Positions 18,325 through 26,977 of a stretch of 64,000 nucleotides of DNA are shown here, piece after piece. The translations under genes were made by a program, and so were the position numbers. Origin of the DNA: Algoriphagus boseongensis (lineage in GTDB: Bacteria; Bacteroidota; Bacteroidia; Cytophagales; Cyclobacteriaceae). Numbering within the stretch: position 1 is the first letter of the stretch; every line of letters begins with the position of its first letter. Location of the stretch: contig NZ_SNYF01000005.1 of NCBI RefSeq assembly GCF_004362805.1, positions 496,001-560,000 of the forward strand, given 5' to 3'. Under the pieces are notes generated by a model, which saw nothing but the letters and a program-made list of their open reading frames with translations, ran no database searches and had not been told where the DNA came from.

Positions 18325-19581
18325 TTATTTGTTATTCTGATCGAAGCAAATTCTTAACAAATTCAGAACGGAAACGGCAGTTAATTGAATATTTAGCATC
18401 CGGTCCTGAGTCAATTGGAGCTTTTTTGCCTCGACAAATCCCTCACCAGCACAGGCAATCCAAACTGTGCCTACTGGTTTCTCTTCCGTTCCTCCATCTG
18501 GCCCTGCTATTCCGCTAGTGGAAATCCCAAAATCGGCACTGAATAAGTTCTTTACACCTTCGGCCATTTCTATTACGGTTTGCTCACTGACCGCACCGAA
18601 ATTCTCCAGGGTTTCAGCTTTTACTCCCAAAATCTTTTCTTTGAATTGATTGTGATAAGGGATTACCGAGCCTTGAAGATAATTGGAGCTACCAGGAATA
18701 GTGGTGACCAAATGGGAGACGTATCCTCCCGAGCAACTTTCGGCTAAAGCTAAAGTTTTCCCTGCTTTCTTCAAAAGTTTGCCTATTGCAGCTTCAAGGG
18801 TTTCCTCATCGTAGCCGTAAACGTATTTCTCGATTAACGGCATTACTTTTTGAATTTGCTGGTCGACCTCTTTTTCTAGCTCCGCCTTATTTGTTCCAAA
18901 AGCCGTGAGTCTGAGTTTAACATGCCCAAGGGAAGGAAGATAAGCCAAACGAATATGTGAAGGCAAAGCATTTTCCCAGTCTCTTATTAAATCAGCTAGC
19001 CAGCTTTCTCCTATTCCAACGGTTTTTACCACTTTGTGGAAAATCACAGGTAATTCAAATAGACTTGGAAGCTTTGGTAGAACAAAATCCTTCATCAGCT
19101 TTTTCATCTCATGTGGAACTCCTGGCATAGACATCCAATAGGTGCCATTTTTCTCAAACCACATCCCCGGTGCGGTTCCAACTACATTGGGAACATAAGT
19201 GCAACAGGAAGGTAGGTGGCCTTGAAGAATATTTAATGGAGTGATTTCACGTCCTCTTCTTTTGAAAAATTCCGACACAGCCTCCACCGCTTCTGGAAAT
19301 TCGATGATTTCGCAGCCAAAATATTCTGCCATCAAGGGCTTGGTTAAGTCATCTTGAGTAGGGCCTAAGCCTCCAGTGATAAGGATAATATGGGCTCTTT
19401 TCTCAGCATCAGAAAAAGCCTTTAGAATATCTTCCCTGTTATCTCCAACAGTTGTTTTATGGACAACTTTGACGCCAATGAGATCCAGCTCCTGACTGAT
19501 CCAATGCGAGTTGGTGTCCATAATTTGTCCATAGAGCAGTTCGTCTCCAATGGCAATGATTTCAGCTTTGACTAATTGCAT
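18325..19581 (-). CDS. cinA: CinA-family nicotinamide mononucleotide deamidase
   Basis: A 418-residue two-domain protein. The N-terminal molybdopterin-binding-like domain (about residues 1-170) begins AEIIAIGDELLYGQIMDTNS and has ITGGLGPTQDDLT, the signature of the COG1058 pyrophosphatase domain. The C-terminal domain (about 250-415) has ALAESCSGGYVSH and GIAGPDGGTEEKPVGTVWI, typical of the PncC nicotinamide-mononucleotide amidase, which recycles NMN in the pyridine nucleotide cycle. It is the third gene of a minus-strand group, folA-SDR-cinA, 12 bases after the SDR gene. Fusion of both domains is the usual CinA form. Confidence 0.94.
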   Translation of the reverse strand: MQLVKAEIIAIGDELLYGQIMDTNSHWISQELDLIGVKVVHKTTVGDNREDILKAFSDAEKRAHIILITGGLGPTQDDLTKPLMAEYFGCEIIEFPEAVEAVSEFFKRRGREITPLNILQGHLPSCCTYVPNVVGTAPGMWFEKNGTYWMSMPGVPHEMKKLMKDFVLPKLPSLFELPVIFHKVVKTVGIGESWLADLIRDWENALPSHIRLAYLPSLGHVKLRLTAFGTNKAELEKEVDQQIQKVMPLIEKYVYGYDEETLEAAIGKLLKKAGKTLALAESCSGGYVSHLVTTIPGSSNYLQGSVIPYHNQFKEKILGVKAETLENFGAVSEQTVIEMAEGVKNLFSADFGISTSGIAGPDGGTEEKPVGTVWIACAGEGFVEAKKLQLTQDRMLNIQLTAVSVLNLLRICFDQNNK

Positions 19582-19593
19582 AGCAAGGGGTAA

Positions 19594-20379
19594 TTATCTG
19601 ACTTTAGCTTTTCTGATGAGTTTGGAAAATAATCCAGGGAAAAATCGCTTGACGTATACAGCCAATGCCTCTTTTCCTCCGATATAAACTTCTTGTTTTT
19701 TCTTTTGAATGACTGAGAATAGTTTATCTGCAAATTTTTCAGCAGACATTCCTTTCGCTTGGGCCTCATCCATTGAGCCTAAAGGTGTACCATCGGCTGT
19801 CAAAGCATTGATTGAAACTTCTGTTTTAATAAAACCCGGACAAACCAGACTTACATGGATATTTTCTTGGAAAAGCTCGGCTCTAAGCGTATCGAAAAAT
19901 CCATGAAGAGCATGCTTGGACGCAGCGTAAGAGGATCGGTAAGGCGAGGCAAATTTTCCGACAAGAGAAGTAATCACCACAAAGTGACCGGATTTTCTTT
20001 GGATGAAATGAGGAAGAAGAACCTTGGTCAAGGCAATGGTTCCAAAATAATTGACCTCCATTAGTTTTCTGTCGACTTCCAGACTAGTCTCCTTAATTAA
20101 AGACCTCTGGCTGATTCCTCCATTATGGAGCATGATGTCAATCTGTCCAAAAAAGCTGATCGCCTCTTTTGCTTTTGTTTCAAAGCTTTCAATTTCTACC
20201 AAATCCAATGGAAGGATTTTTACCAAGTTAGGATTGGCGCAGGCGGATTGAACTCGGATAAGTTCAGCTTCTCGTCGGGCTGAGATAATCACTCGAAAAC
20301 CCTCAGAAGAGAATTTTTTCGCAGCAGCTTCTCCAATTCCTGAGGATGCTCCAGTGATCCAAATAACCGGTTTTGTCAT
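19594..20379 (-). CDS. Short-chain dehydrogenase/reductase
   Basis: A 261-residue Rossmann-fold SDR. The cofactor motif TGASSGIGE is at residues 10-18, followed by SARREAEL; arginines at this point usually favour NADP(H). HNGG (near residue 90), the catalytic Ser in VITSLVG and the YxxxK pair in YAASKHALHG are all present. The C-terminus is basic and hydrophobic (YVKRFFPGLFSKLIRKAKVR), a tail often found in membrane-associated SDRs that act on lipids. The substrate is not defined. It lies between folA (4-base gap) and cinA (12-base gap) in one probable transcript, with no obvious shared pathway. Confidence 0.9.
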   Translation of the reverse strand: MTKPVIWITGASSGIGEAAAKKFSSEGFRVIISARREAELIRVQSACANPNLVKILPLDLVEIESFETKAKEAISFFGQIDIMLHNGGISQRSLIKETSLEVDRKLMEVNYFGTIALTKVLLPHFIQRKSGHFVVITSLVGKFASPYRSSYAASKHALHGFFDTLRAELFQENIHVSLVCPGFIKTEVSINALTADGTPLGSMDEAQAKGMSAEKFADKLFSVIQKKKQEVYIGGKEALAVYVKRFFPGLFSKLIRKAKVR

Positions 20380-20383
20380 GAAA

Positions 20384-20878
20384 TTATTTTTTCTCGTAAG
20401 TCACAAAGGCGTAGTCAAACTCATTCTTTTCATCTGCTGGAAACTCCTCTCGGTAGGTTTCAATCCAGAGTGAATCTTTGATTTCTGGAAAAAAGGTATC
20501 TCCCTCGGGTTCGGTATTAACTTCAGTGATTTCCAATTCGTCTGCGAGGTCGATGGTTTGTCTGTAAATCTCTCCGCCTCCGATGATGAAAAGCTTTTCC
20601 ACTTCGATTTTGTTACAAAAAATTATCGCATCCTCAATCGTCCTGAAGCTATAATGACCTTCCAGTGTTTCAAAATCAGGATTGCGGGTAATAATGAGAT
20701 GTGTTCTGTTTGGGAGCGGCCTTCCTAAAGATTCAAAGGTTTTCCGTCCCATAAGAATGTAATGACCGGAAGTCAGATTTTTAAAGCGTTTTAAATCAGC
20801 GGAAAGCTTCCAGATCAGTTGGTTGTCTTTTCCAATAACTCGGTTTTCTGCAACAGCGGCAATAAGGATAATTTTCAC
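20384..20878 (-). CDS. folA: Dihydrofolate reductase
   Basis: A 164-residue dihydrofolate reductase producing tetrahydrofolate with NADPH. The N-terminus IILIAAVAENRVIGKDNQLIWKLSADLKRFKNLT contains the substrate-binding loop with the tryptophan and acidic region of DHFR. YILMGRKTFESLGRPLPNRTHLIITR and IIGGGEIYRQTI are the cofactor-binding motifs. The start codon is GTG. It is the first gene of folA-SDR-cinA. No promoter box pair is clear; the gap upstream is mostly occupied by the terminator of the DUF4412 gene. Confidence 0.96.
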   Translation of the reverse strand: MKIILIAAVAENRVIGKDNQLIWKLSADLKRFKNLTSGHYILMGRKTFESLGRPLPNRTHLIITRNPDFETLEGHYSFRTIEDAIIFCNKIEVEKLFIIGGGEIYRQTIDLADELEITEVNTEPEGDTFFPEIKDSLWIETYREEFPADEKNEFDYAFVTYEKK

Positions 20879-20930
20879 AGGGAATTTTCTTTGCCCTGAA
20901 TTTACCAGTCTTTGGGACTCAAAAATGAAA

Positions 20931-20951
20931 AAGGGCAGAAAAACTGCCCTT
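20931..20951 (-). terminator. Intrinsic terminator after the DUF4412 gene
   Basis: An 8-bp stem AAGGGCAG / CTGCCCTT with a 5-base A loop. Read on the minus strand it is followed by TTTTTCATTTTT. It lies 11 bases beyond the DUF4412 stop and upstream of folA. Confidence 0.85.
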
Positions 20952-20961
20952 TCTTTTGGAT

Positions 20962-21807
20962 TTAATTCATGCCAGACATCATGTTGGGATATTCCGACAT
21001 GGTGAACTTTAGCGGAGAATTTAATTCAATCTCCACGACTTTCATGTCTGTGACAGAGCCGTCAGTTGAGGTGAAAATCATTTCCAGGAAAGTCCCTTTT
21101 GGAGCATTGGAAAAGAATGAATTGTAGCGTTCCACAGTTTTATTGGAGACCATAGGATTGCTTTGGGGAGAAAACATGGAAAAACCCTTAATCGGCTCTT
21201 TGGTCACCCAATATCTGCCTTCCCCGTCTTCGGTTTTGACCAGAAATTCTTCGCAAGGATAGCCTAAGATATCTTTGGTATTCCCTGTTTTTGTGATTTG
21301 ATAGTCTTCGGTTTTCATCTGGTCCGAGGCTTCTTCATCCACCATATCCTGGATTTTGTCATAATCCATTTTCATGGCCATACTGGACTTTTGACCCTCA
21401 TTGTCCAAAAGCATCACCATTGCTTGGTTTTTGGTGTCCATGATAGTTGTTGTGGTGTTTTGTGGGGTCTTAGGATCAGAAAAAGACATGCCCATAAATT
21501 CCACATTATCGCCTAAAAGATAATTGATCCGAGATGGAGGGTCAGATTTCCCTTTTTTGTCGGTGGCGGTCACTTCCATAACCATATACCCTGTAAACTG
21601 GTATGCAGATTCCGTAGGAGCAGGTTGCATCATCCCACCAATCAGATCACCCATTTTGTCCGAACTTTCTTTTTCGGCTTTCGAACTTGCGGCATTGGTA
21701 GCGGCATTCTGAGCCGCATTTTGGATTTTTTTTAATAGTTGGGCTTGTGCTGTTGTGGAAAAGGAAACGGCAGCCAAAACAAGTAATCCTAAAATTGATT
21801 TTTTCAT
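20962..21807 (-). CDS. Secreted DUF4412-domain protein
   Basis: A 281-residue exported protein with a Sec signal peptide (MKKSILGLLVLAAVSFSTTAQA, cleaved near residue 22). A helical Ala/Asn-rich region (LLKKIQNAAQNAATNAASSKAE) precedes the DUF4412 region, which includes GYMVMEVTATDK, the LLGDNVEFMG stretch, TTIMDTKNQAMVMLLDNEGQKSSMAMKMD and GYPCEEFLVKTEDGEGRYWVTK. DUF4412 proteins are periplasmic beta-rich proteins of unknown role, common in Bacteroidota. It is monocistronic with its own terminator. No catalytic motif is visible. Confidence 0.83.
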   Translation of the reverse strand: MKKSILGLLVLAAVSFSTTAQAQLLKKIQNAAQNAATNAASSKAEKESSDKMGDLIGGMMQPAPTESAYQFTGYMVMEVTATDKKGKSDPPSRINYLLGDNVEFMGMSFSDPKTPQNTTTTIMDTKNQAMVMLLDNEGQKSSMAMKMDYDKIQDMVDEEASDQMKTEDYQITKTGNTKDILGYPCEEFLVKTEDGEGRYWVTKEPIKGFSMFSPQSNPMVSNKTVERYNSFFSNAPKGTFLEMIFTSTDGSVTDMKVVEIELNSPLKFTMSEYPNMMSGMN

Positions 21808-21879
21808 GATAGTATCTTTAAAAATTCAGCTACAATTTCCTAAAAATGAGATTTATATAAAAATCAATTGTAAAAAAAT

Positions 21880-21900
21880 AGGACTCATAATTTGAGTCCT
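21880..21900 (-). terminator. Intrinsic terminator overlapping the end of fmt
   Basis: An 8-bp stem AGGACTCA / TGAGTCCT with a 5-base loop, followed on the minus strand by ATTTTTTTACAA. The stem includes the fmt stop codon (21885-21887) and its last four sense codons, so terminator and coding region share sequence. Confidence 0.85.
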
Positions 21901-22811
21901 CTAAGCAATTCTTCTGTTTTCATTCGTTTTTTTCCTTCGAGTTGGAGTTCCAAAATTTCTAAAACCCCATCACCGGTTTGAAATTTTAAAAACGACTTTC
22001 CATCCGATTCCCATTCTCCTGGGGATTTTCCGGATAGATTTTTTGATGAAACCTTTGTCTTGAAAATTTTGCAGGTTTTATCTAAAAATTCTGTCCATGC
22101 AGCAGGATAGGGGGAAAGTCCCCGAACTAGGTTATGGATGGATTCTGCTGATTGGGTCCAATCAATTTTACAGGTTTCCTTGAAGATTTTTGGAGCGTGA
22201 TGCTTGGCCTTGCTTTCGTCTTGTGGTAAAGGGTAAACCTCGTTTTTGGCGATTGCTTCTACCGTTTTCACCACCAGATCCGAGCCTATGGTCATCAATT
22301 TTTCATAGACCGAGCCCAAGTCATCCTCAGGGAGAATGGCTACTTTTTCCTGAAAAATTATGCTCCCGGTGTCAATTTCATGCTTTAGAAAAAAGGTGGT
22401 TACCCCAGTTTCCTTTTCTCCATTGATAATTGCCCAGTTGATCGGAGCTGCTCCACGATAATCTGGCAGGAGAGAGGCATGCAAGTTAAATGTACCGATA
22501 GGCGGCATATTCCAAACCGACTCTGGGAGCATTCTAAAAGCTACCACGATTTGCAAATCAGCCTTTAAGCTTCTCAGTTCTTCTTGAAATTCTGGACTTT
22601 TAAGGTTGGTAGGCTGAAGGATTTTTAATCCCAATTTTTCGGCGGCTTCTTTAACAGGAGAACCGACCAACTTTTGTCCACGTCCTTGAGGTTTGTCCGG
22701 AGCGGTGATTACTCCCACCACATTCCAGCCATTTTCAACCAATTTCTCTAAAGAGGGTACTGCAAATTCTGGAGTACCCATGTATACAATCCTAAGATTT
22801 TTAGTATTCAC
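21885..22811 (-). CDS. fmt: Methionyl-tRNA formyltransferase
   Basis: A 308-residue enzyme that formylates initiator Met-tRNA with 10-formyltetrahydrofolate. The N-terminus RIVYMGTPEFAVPSLEKL and SPVKEAAEKLGL are typical. The formyltransferase active-site block is FNLHASLLPDYRGAAPINWAIINGE (about residues 105-130), containing the catalytic Asn and His. DTGSII and the C-terminal tRNA-binding domain (about 205-305) complete the protein. The start is GTG, 13 bases after namZ on the same strand, so it may depend on the namZ promoter. Transcription ends at a hairpin built into its last codons. Confidence 0.96.
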   Translation of the reverse strand: MNTKNLRIVYMGTPEFAVPSLEKLVENGWNVVGVITAPDKPQGRGQKLVGSPVKEAAEKLGLKILQPTNLKSPEFQEELRSLKADLQIVVAFRMLPESVWNMPPIGTFNLHASLLPDYRGAAPINWAIINGEKETGVTTFFLKHEIDTGSIIFQEKVAILPEDDLGSVYEKLMTIGSDLVVKTVEAIAKNEVYPLPQDESKAKHHAPKIFKETCKIDWTQSAESIHNLVRGLSPYPAAWTEFLDKTCKIFKTKVSSKNLSGKSPGEWESDGKSFLKFQTGDGVLEILELQLEGKKRMKTEELLRGLKL

Positions 22812-22824
22812 TTTCGATGGAATT

Positions 22825-24003
22825 TTAATTGTAAATCAGGTATTTCTCCCTCAATACTTTGTAATCTTCTAATCCTTTTTGCCAAGTGGCTTTGATCTCA
22901 TTTTCGCTTTTCCCTGCCAAAATCTGCTTTTTCAACTCATCTGTACCGACCAATGTATTGAAGTAGTTATTGAAAAACTTCTCCTTCATTCCGGATTTCT
23001 GGTAGGCCTCCAAAAGATAGCTTAATGTAAAGTGGTGGTCCATGGATTCTCCTCTCAAGTCTCTTCCATAGCAAAGTTTGTCCTGATGTGGTGGGGTTTT
23101 AGACATTCCTTCAATACTCACAGGGGTAAAAGTAAACTCACCAAACTTTGGATCAGGATAGCCATAAACCTGAAAAGGAAAATATGTTCCTCGTCCTAGG
23201 GAAACTACCGTTCCTTCAAAAAGACAGGTACTTGGATAAAGTTTGATTGCCAAATCAGAAGGTAAATTTGGTGAGGGTTTGATCGGAAGATTGTAGGGCG
23301 TTTGATGGTTCCAGTTTGCAACAGGGATCACTTCCAAATCTACTGATGTGCCTCCTTTAAGCCATTTTTCTCCTTTGATCATTTTCGCCAATTCTCCCAC
23401 AGTCAATCCGTGGACAATGGGAATTGGGTGCATTCCCACAAAAGACTCAAAGCCGGGTTTTAGGATTGGTCCTTCGATGTAATTTCCGTTGGGATTAGGG
23501 CGGTCAAAAACGATTACTTTTTTTCTGTTTTCAGCACAAGCTTCCATAATATAATGCATGGTGCTGATGTAGGTAAAAAACCGAACTCCCACATCCTGTA
23601 GGTCAAAAATCACCACGTCCAGGTCCGCAAGCTGAGCCGCGGTAGGTTTTTTATTGTTTCCATAGAGTGAAACAATTGGTAAACCTGTCTTTTGGTCCAC
23701 TGAATTATCTACTTTTTCGCCAGCGTCGGCAGTTCCTCTAAATCCATGTTCTGGCACAAAGACTTTTTTGATTTCCACTCCATTTTCCAGAAGAAAATCG
23801 ACCACATGCTTATTGACTGAATTGGGCAAAATGCTGGTTTGATTTCCCACTAAGCCAACTTTCTTTCCCTTCAACAAAGGGAGATACAAATCGGGTCTTT
23901 CCGCTCCGGTCAATACTTGCTGAGAAAAAGTGGATTGGGAAAGCAAAAGGGAGAAAAGGAATACCAAAAAGTAAGTCAGAAATGAATTTTTCGTTTGCTT
24001 CAT
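22825..24003 (-). CDS. namZ: Exo-beta-N-acetylmuramidase NamZ family (DUF1343)
   Basis: A 392-residue exported protein (signal peptide to about residue 28, ending in TFSQQ). The DUF1343 core shows GKKVGLVGNQTS, KKVFVPEHGFRGTADAGEKVDN, LPIVSLYG, DLQDVGVRFFTYISTMHYIMEA, DRPNPNGNYIEGP and KLYPSTCLFEGTVVSLGRGTYFPFQVYG. NamZ proteins release N-acetylmuramic acid from the non-reducing end of peptidoglycan fragments. Partners usually found with NamZ (NagZ, amidase, MurQ) are not next to it; fmt is 13 bases downstream. A perfect TAAATTTG box (minus strand, 24027-24034) sits upstream, but without an upstream partner box. The family call is strong and the substrate is known only from relatives. Confidence 0.92.
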   Translation of the reverse strand: MKQTKNSFLTYFLVFLFSLLLSQSTFSQQVLTGAERPDLYLPLLKGKKVGLVGNQTSILPNSVNKHVVDFLLENGVEIKKVFVPEHGFRGTADAGEKVDNSVDQKTGLPIVSLYGNNKKPTAAQLADLDVVIFDLQDVGVRFFTYISTMHYIMEACAENRKKVIVFDRPNPNGNYIEGPILKPGFESFVGMHPIPIVHGLTVGELAKMIKGEKWLKGGTSVDLEVIPVANWNHQTPYNLPIKPSPNLPSDLAIKLYPSTCLFEGTVVSLGRGTYFPFQVYGYPDPKFGEFTFTPVSIEGMSKTPPHQDKLCYGRDLRGESMDHHFTLSYLLEAYQKSGMKEKFFNNYFNTLVGTDELKKQILAGKSENEIKATWQKGLEDYKVLREKYLIYN

Positions 24004-24044
24004 GCTATTTTGCGCTGAGTTGTGAACAAATTTAACCCACTCCC

Positions 24045-25262
24045 TTGAACCTTTCCTATTTCATTGCCAAAAGAATCAGCTTTAAGGATGCCGGAGGATT
24101 TTCCAGTACCATTCACCGGATAGCGGTGGGCAGCTTGGCAATCGGGCTTGGGGTTGCAATTCTCTCTTTCATGGTTTTGGGCGGTTTTCAAAAAACCGTT
24201 TCCAATCGGGTTTACGGATTTACGGGACATTTTCAGGTTCAGCGCTTTCAGATGAGCAATGCCTTTGAGGAAGCTCCGATGTCCCTGAATTCAGAGTTTT
24301 ACATGAAATCAAAAACTCTTCCTTTTCTAACTAAAAGCCAATCATTTGCGCACAAAGCCGCTTTACTGAAAGGGGATGAAGAAGTAGAAGGAATCCTGAT
24401 GAAAGGGGTGGGGGCAGATTTTGATACGCTGGCTTTTTCTCAATATCTGGTAAGTGGTAGAATGCTTCATCTTCCAGATTCAGGGACAAGTAATGAAATC
24501 ATGCTTAGCCGATTAGTGGCAAATAAGCTATTGCTGGAAGTTGGAGATAAAGTGACCATGTACTTTGTGCAGGATCCTCCAAGGTTTAGAAGGGTTGTGG
24601 TAGTCGGGATCTTTGAAACTTATTTGGAGAATTTTGATGAAAAAATAGTCATTGGAGAGCTCCAGACTATCCGTAATCTAAATGGATGGACCAAGGATCA
24701 AATTGGAGGATTAGAACTTTATATCGATGATCCTTCCAAGTCGGACCAGCTCATCCCCGAATTGGATGCAGCCTTGGATTTTGACCTAAGGCTTATCGAT
24801 AGCAGGGATAAATTTTTGGAGATTTTTGATTGGTTGACTCTCCTGGATACCAATGTGATTGTATTCATTTCCCTGATTGGATTTGTGGCCATTTTCAACA
24901 TGGGGGCTATTTTGTTCATTTTGATCATGGAACGAACCCAGATGATCGGCTTGCTCAAGGCCTTGGGGGCTAGAAATGCTCAGATTCGCCAGATCTTTTT
25001 CTGGAATGGAATGAAAATTTTGGGTAGGGGCTTGATCCTAGGGAATCTAATTGGATTGGGAATAGGGCTTTTGCAGGATCAATTCCATCTTATCCCTCTC
25101 GATCCTTCCAATTATTACATGAGTTACGTTCCGATTGATTGGAACTGGCCGGTATTCATGGCCTTGAATATCGGGATAGCGATCTTGACTTCTTTGGTAC
25201 TTTGGATTCCGGTGATTGTGATTTCCAGGATAGACCCGATCAAATCGATCCGCTTTGATTGA
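24045..25262 (+). CDS. FtsX-like permease, LolC/LolE type
   Basis: A 405-residue inner-membrane protein of the MacB/FtsX permease family related to LolC/LolE, which extract lipoproteins from the inner membrane with the LolD ATPase. The first helix (about residues 25-48, AVGSLAIGLGVAILSFMVLGGF) is followed by a periplasmic domain of about 200 residues. Three further helices (about 270-295, 320-345, 370-395) complete the protein, including the conserved stretch MERTQMIGLLKALGARNAQIRQIF. The start is TTG; an in-frame stop lies 12 bases before it and no ATG fits the conserved N-terminus NLSYFIAKRIS. No ATPase gene is adjacent. Its end overlaps the convergent glycosyltransferase by 23 bases. Confidence 0.9.
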   Translation: MNLSYFIAKRISFKDAGGFSSTIHRIAVGSLAIGLGVAILSFMVLGGFQKTVSNRVYGFTGHFQVQRFQMSNAFEEAPMSLNSEFYMKSKTLPFLTKSQSFAHKAALLKGDEEVEGILMKGVGADFDTLAFSQYLVSGRMLHLPDSGTSNEIMLSRLVANKLLLEVGDKVTMYFVQDPPRFRRVVVVGIFETYLENFDEKIVIGELQTIRNLNGWTKDQIGGLELYIDDPSKSDQLIPELDAALDFDLRLIDSRDKFLEIFDWLTLLDTNVIVFISLIGFVAIFNMGAILFILIMERTQMIGLLKALGARNAQIRQIFFWNGMKILGRGLILGNLIGLGIGLLQDQFHLIPLDPSNYYMSYVPIDWNWPVFMALNIGIAILTSLVLWIPVIVISRIDPIKSIRFD

Positions 25263-25992
25263 GTTTGTAGGGAGAAAAAATACTTTTGATTTTCATCCAA
25301 ATCACTCCTAAAACCGCTTCACGGAAAATTTTCGGGCTCATTTTGGAAGTCCCTTTGGTTCGGTCTGTGAAAATTATCGGAACCTCAATCAGCTTAAATC
25401 CTAATTTCCATGCTGTAAACTTCATCTCAATCTGGAAGGCGTAGCCGATAAATCGGATTTCATCCAAACGGATTCCCTGAAGGACACTTTTATGGTAGCA
25501 TTTAAATCCAGCTGTGGCGTCTTTGATTGGTAGTCCCGTGATGAATTTCACATAGACAGAAGCGAAATAAGACATCAAGACACGACCAATTGGCCAGTTA
25601 ACCACATTCACTCCGGTAATGTATCTGGATCCAATGGCGAGGTCAAAATTTCTTTCTTTGACAGCATCATAGAGTCGGATGAGGTCTTTGGGATCATGTG
25701 AAAAGTCACAATCCATCTCAAAAATGAAATCGTAATCCTGTTCCAAAGCCCACTTAAATCCCGCAATGTATGCGGTGCCCAAACCTAGCTTTCCTTTCCT
25801 TTCCAGCAAGTGAAGTCTGTTTGAAAAAATAGGCTGAAGTGATTTTACCACCCCGCCCGTTCCGTCCGGAGACCCGTCGTCAATGACTAATAATTCAAAT
25901 TCTCCTGACAGATTCATCACCGTATGGACCATGTCGCTGATGTTTTCCAGCTCATTATAGGTCGGAATGATGACGAGTTTTCTGTGATTCAT
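25240..25992 (-). CDS. Polyprenol monophosphate glycosyltransferase (GT2, DPM1-like)
   Basis: A 250-residue GT-A family 2 enzyme resembling dolichol/polyprenol-phosphate mannosyltransferases. Motifs are LVIIPTYNELENI (residues 5-17), VIDDGSPDGTG (near 37-47), FEMDCDFSHDP (the DxD-type metal site, near 95-105) and GSRYITG. The C-terminal membrane helices of larger homologues are absent, so it probably acts at the cytosolic face. The start at 25992 (MNHRKLVIIPTYNE) is chosen because the longer in-frame extension would cover the promoter of the divergent ATP-grasp gene. The 3' end overlaps the LolE-like gene tail to tail by 23 bases. The sugar is unknown, with mannose or glucose most likely. Confidence 0.9.
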   Translation of the reverse strand: MNHRKLVIIPTYNELENISDMVHTVMNLSGEFELLVIDDGSPDGTGGVVKSLQPIFSNRLHLLERKGKLGLGTAYIAGFKWALEQDYDFIFEMDCDFSHDPKDLIRLYDAVKERNFDLAIGSRYITGVNVVNWPIGRVLMSYFASVYVKFITGLPIKDATAGFKCYHKSVLQGIRLDEIRFIGYAFQIEMKFTAWKLGFKLIEVPIIFTDRTKGTSKMSPKIFREAVLGVIWMKIKSIFSPYKLNQSGSI

Positions 25993-26043
25993 AGTGCTCC
26001 AAAGCTCAAAAGTAAAGCTTTGCTTGGATTTTTGAAGAGTGGA

Positions 26044-26074
26044 TTCGGTGAAAATGCCTGAAAGATTACTTTTG
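26044..26074 (+). promoter_or_regulatory. Promoter of the ATP-grasp gene
   Basis: TTCG (26044-26047), a 19-base spacer and TACTTTTG (26067-26074) match the Bacteroidota promoter at 11 of 12 positions. Transcription would begin near 26079, about ten bases before the start codon. Confidence 0.6.
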
Positions 26075-26089
26075 CACAAAATTTAACCT

Positions 26090-26974
26090 ATGTCCCTCCA
26101 CGTTGCGATTGTCAGTTATTTCTCCACCGGTGCTTACGATGCGAATACCATTGATGAGAATAAACTCTTGTCTGATACCTTAACTAGTCTTGGTGTTTCT
26201 AATGAAATCCAGGCTTGGTCAGATCCATCTGTGAATTGGGGTGGCTACGACTTTTTATTGATCAAATCAACTTGGGATTACTTTGATTATTATCCTGAGT
26301 TTTTGGATTGGATTGAGAAAATCAAGGATTTGGGAATTCCGGTTTTGAATGATTTAGCTACTATCCAGTGGAATTCTTCTAAAAAATACCTTTTGGAAAT
26401 TGAGGAGAAAGGATTTCCGGTAATAGCGGGAATGATTCTTCCAAAAGGCTTCAAACCAGAACTTGGGGAAATTTTGAAAAAGGTTAATTCAGAAGTTTTG
26501 GTGATCAAACCTTTGGTTAGTGGCGGGGCTAAAAACACTTTGAAAATTCCCGTTGCGGAATGGGAAAAGTATAAGGCGAAAGTAATTGAATTAGTAAAAG
26601 ATGAGGATTTTCTGGCTCAGCCTTTTGTTCCGGAAGTTGCAGAGGTAGGGGAGTACTCCTTGATATTTTTCAATGCCAAGTTTTCCCATGCCGTGTTGAA
26701 GACTCCGGCAAAATCAGATTTCAGGGTTCAGCATTATTTTGGAGGGACAATTCAGGAAATAGAACCAGCTCAATTCCTACTTGATTCTGCCCAAAAATTG
26801 ATCAATGAATTCGGGGCAAATACTTTATACGGCAGGGTAGATGGGGTAGTGATCGATGGAGTTTTCCACTTGATGGAATTGGAATTGATCGAACCTTATC
26901 TGTTCTTGGGATTGTCTGAAAAGGCTTTGCCGAATTATAAAAAAGCCTTGGCTGAAAGATTACTTGGTAAATAA
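26090..26974 (+). CDS. ATP-grasp domain protein
   Basis: A 294-residue soluble protein with an ATP-grasp fold. The N-terminal part (about 1-100) contains DFLLIKSTWDYFDYYPEFLDWI, and the ATP-binding part has EVLVIKPLVSGGAKNTLKI (near 140-160), LAQPFVPEVAEVGEYSLIFF (near 183-202) and a late acidic metal site HLMELELIEPYLFL (near 262-275). It resembles the RimK/glutathione-synthetase-like group that ligates an amine to a carboxylate; the 'STWDY' stretch is shared with DcsG-like and related predicted ligases. No pathway genes are adjacent, so substrates are unknown. A promoter close to the start suggests a monocistronic gene. It ends 3 bases before the stop of the convergent TPR gene. Confidence 0.82.
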   Translation: MSLHVAIVSYFSTGAYDANTIDENKLLSDTLTSLGVSNEIQAWSDPSVNWGGYDFLLIKSTWDYFDYYPEFLDWIEKIKDLGIPVLNDLATIQWNSSKKYLLEIEEKGFPVIAGMILPKGFKPELGEILKKVNSEVLVIKPLVSGGAKNTLKIPVAEWEKYKAKVIELVKDEDFLAQPFVPEVAEVGEYSLIFFNAKFSHAVLKTPAKSDFRVQHYFGGTIQEIEPAQFLLDSAQKLINEFGANTLYGRVDGVVIDGVFHLMELELIEPYLFLGLSEKALPNYKKALAERLLGK

Positions 26975-26977
26975 GCT

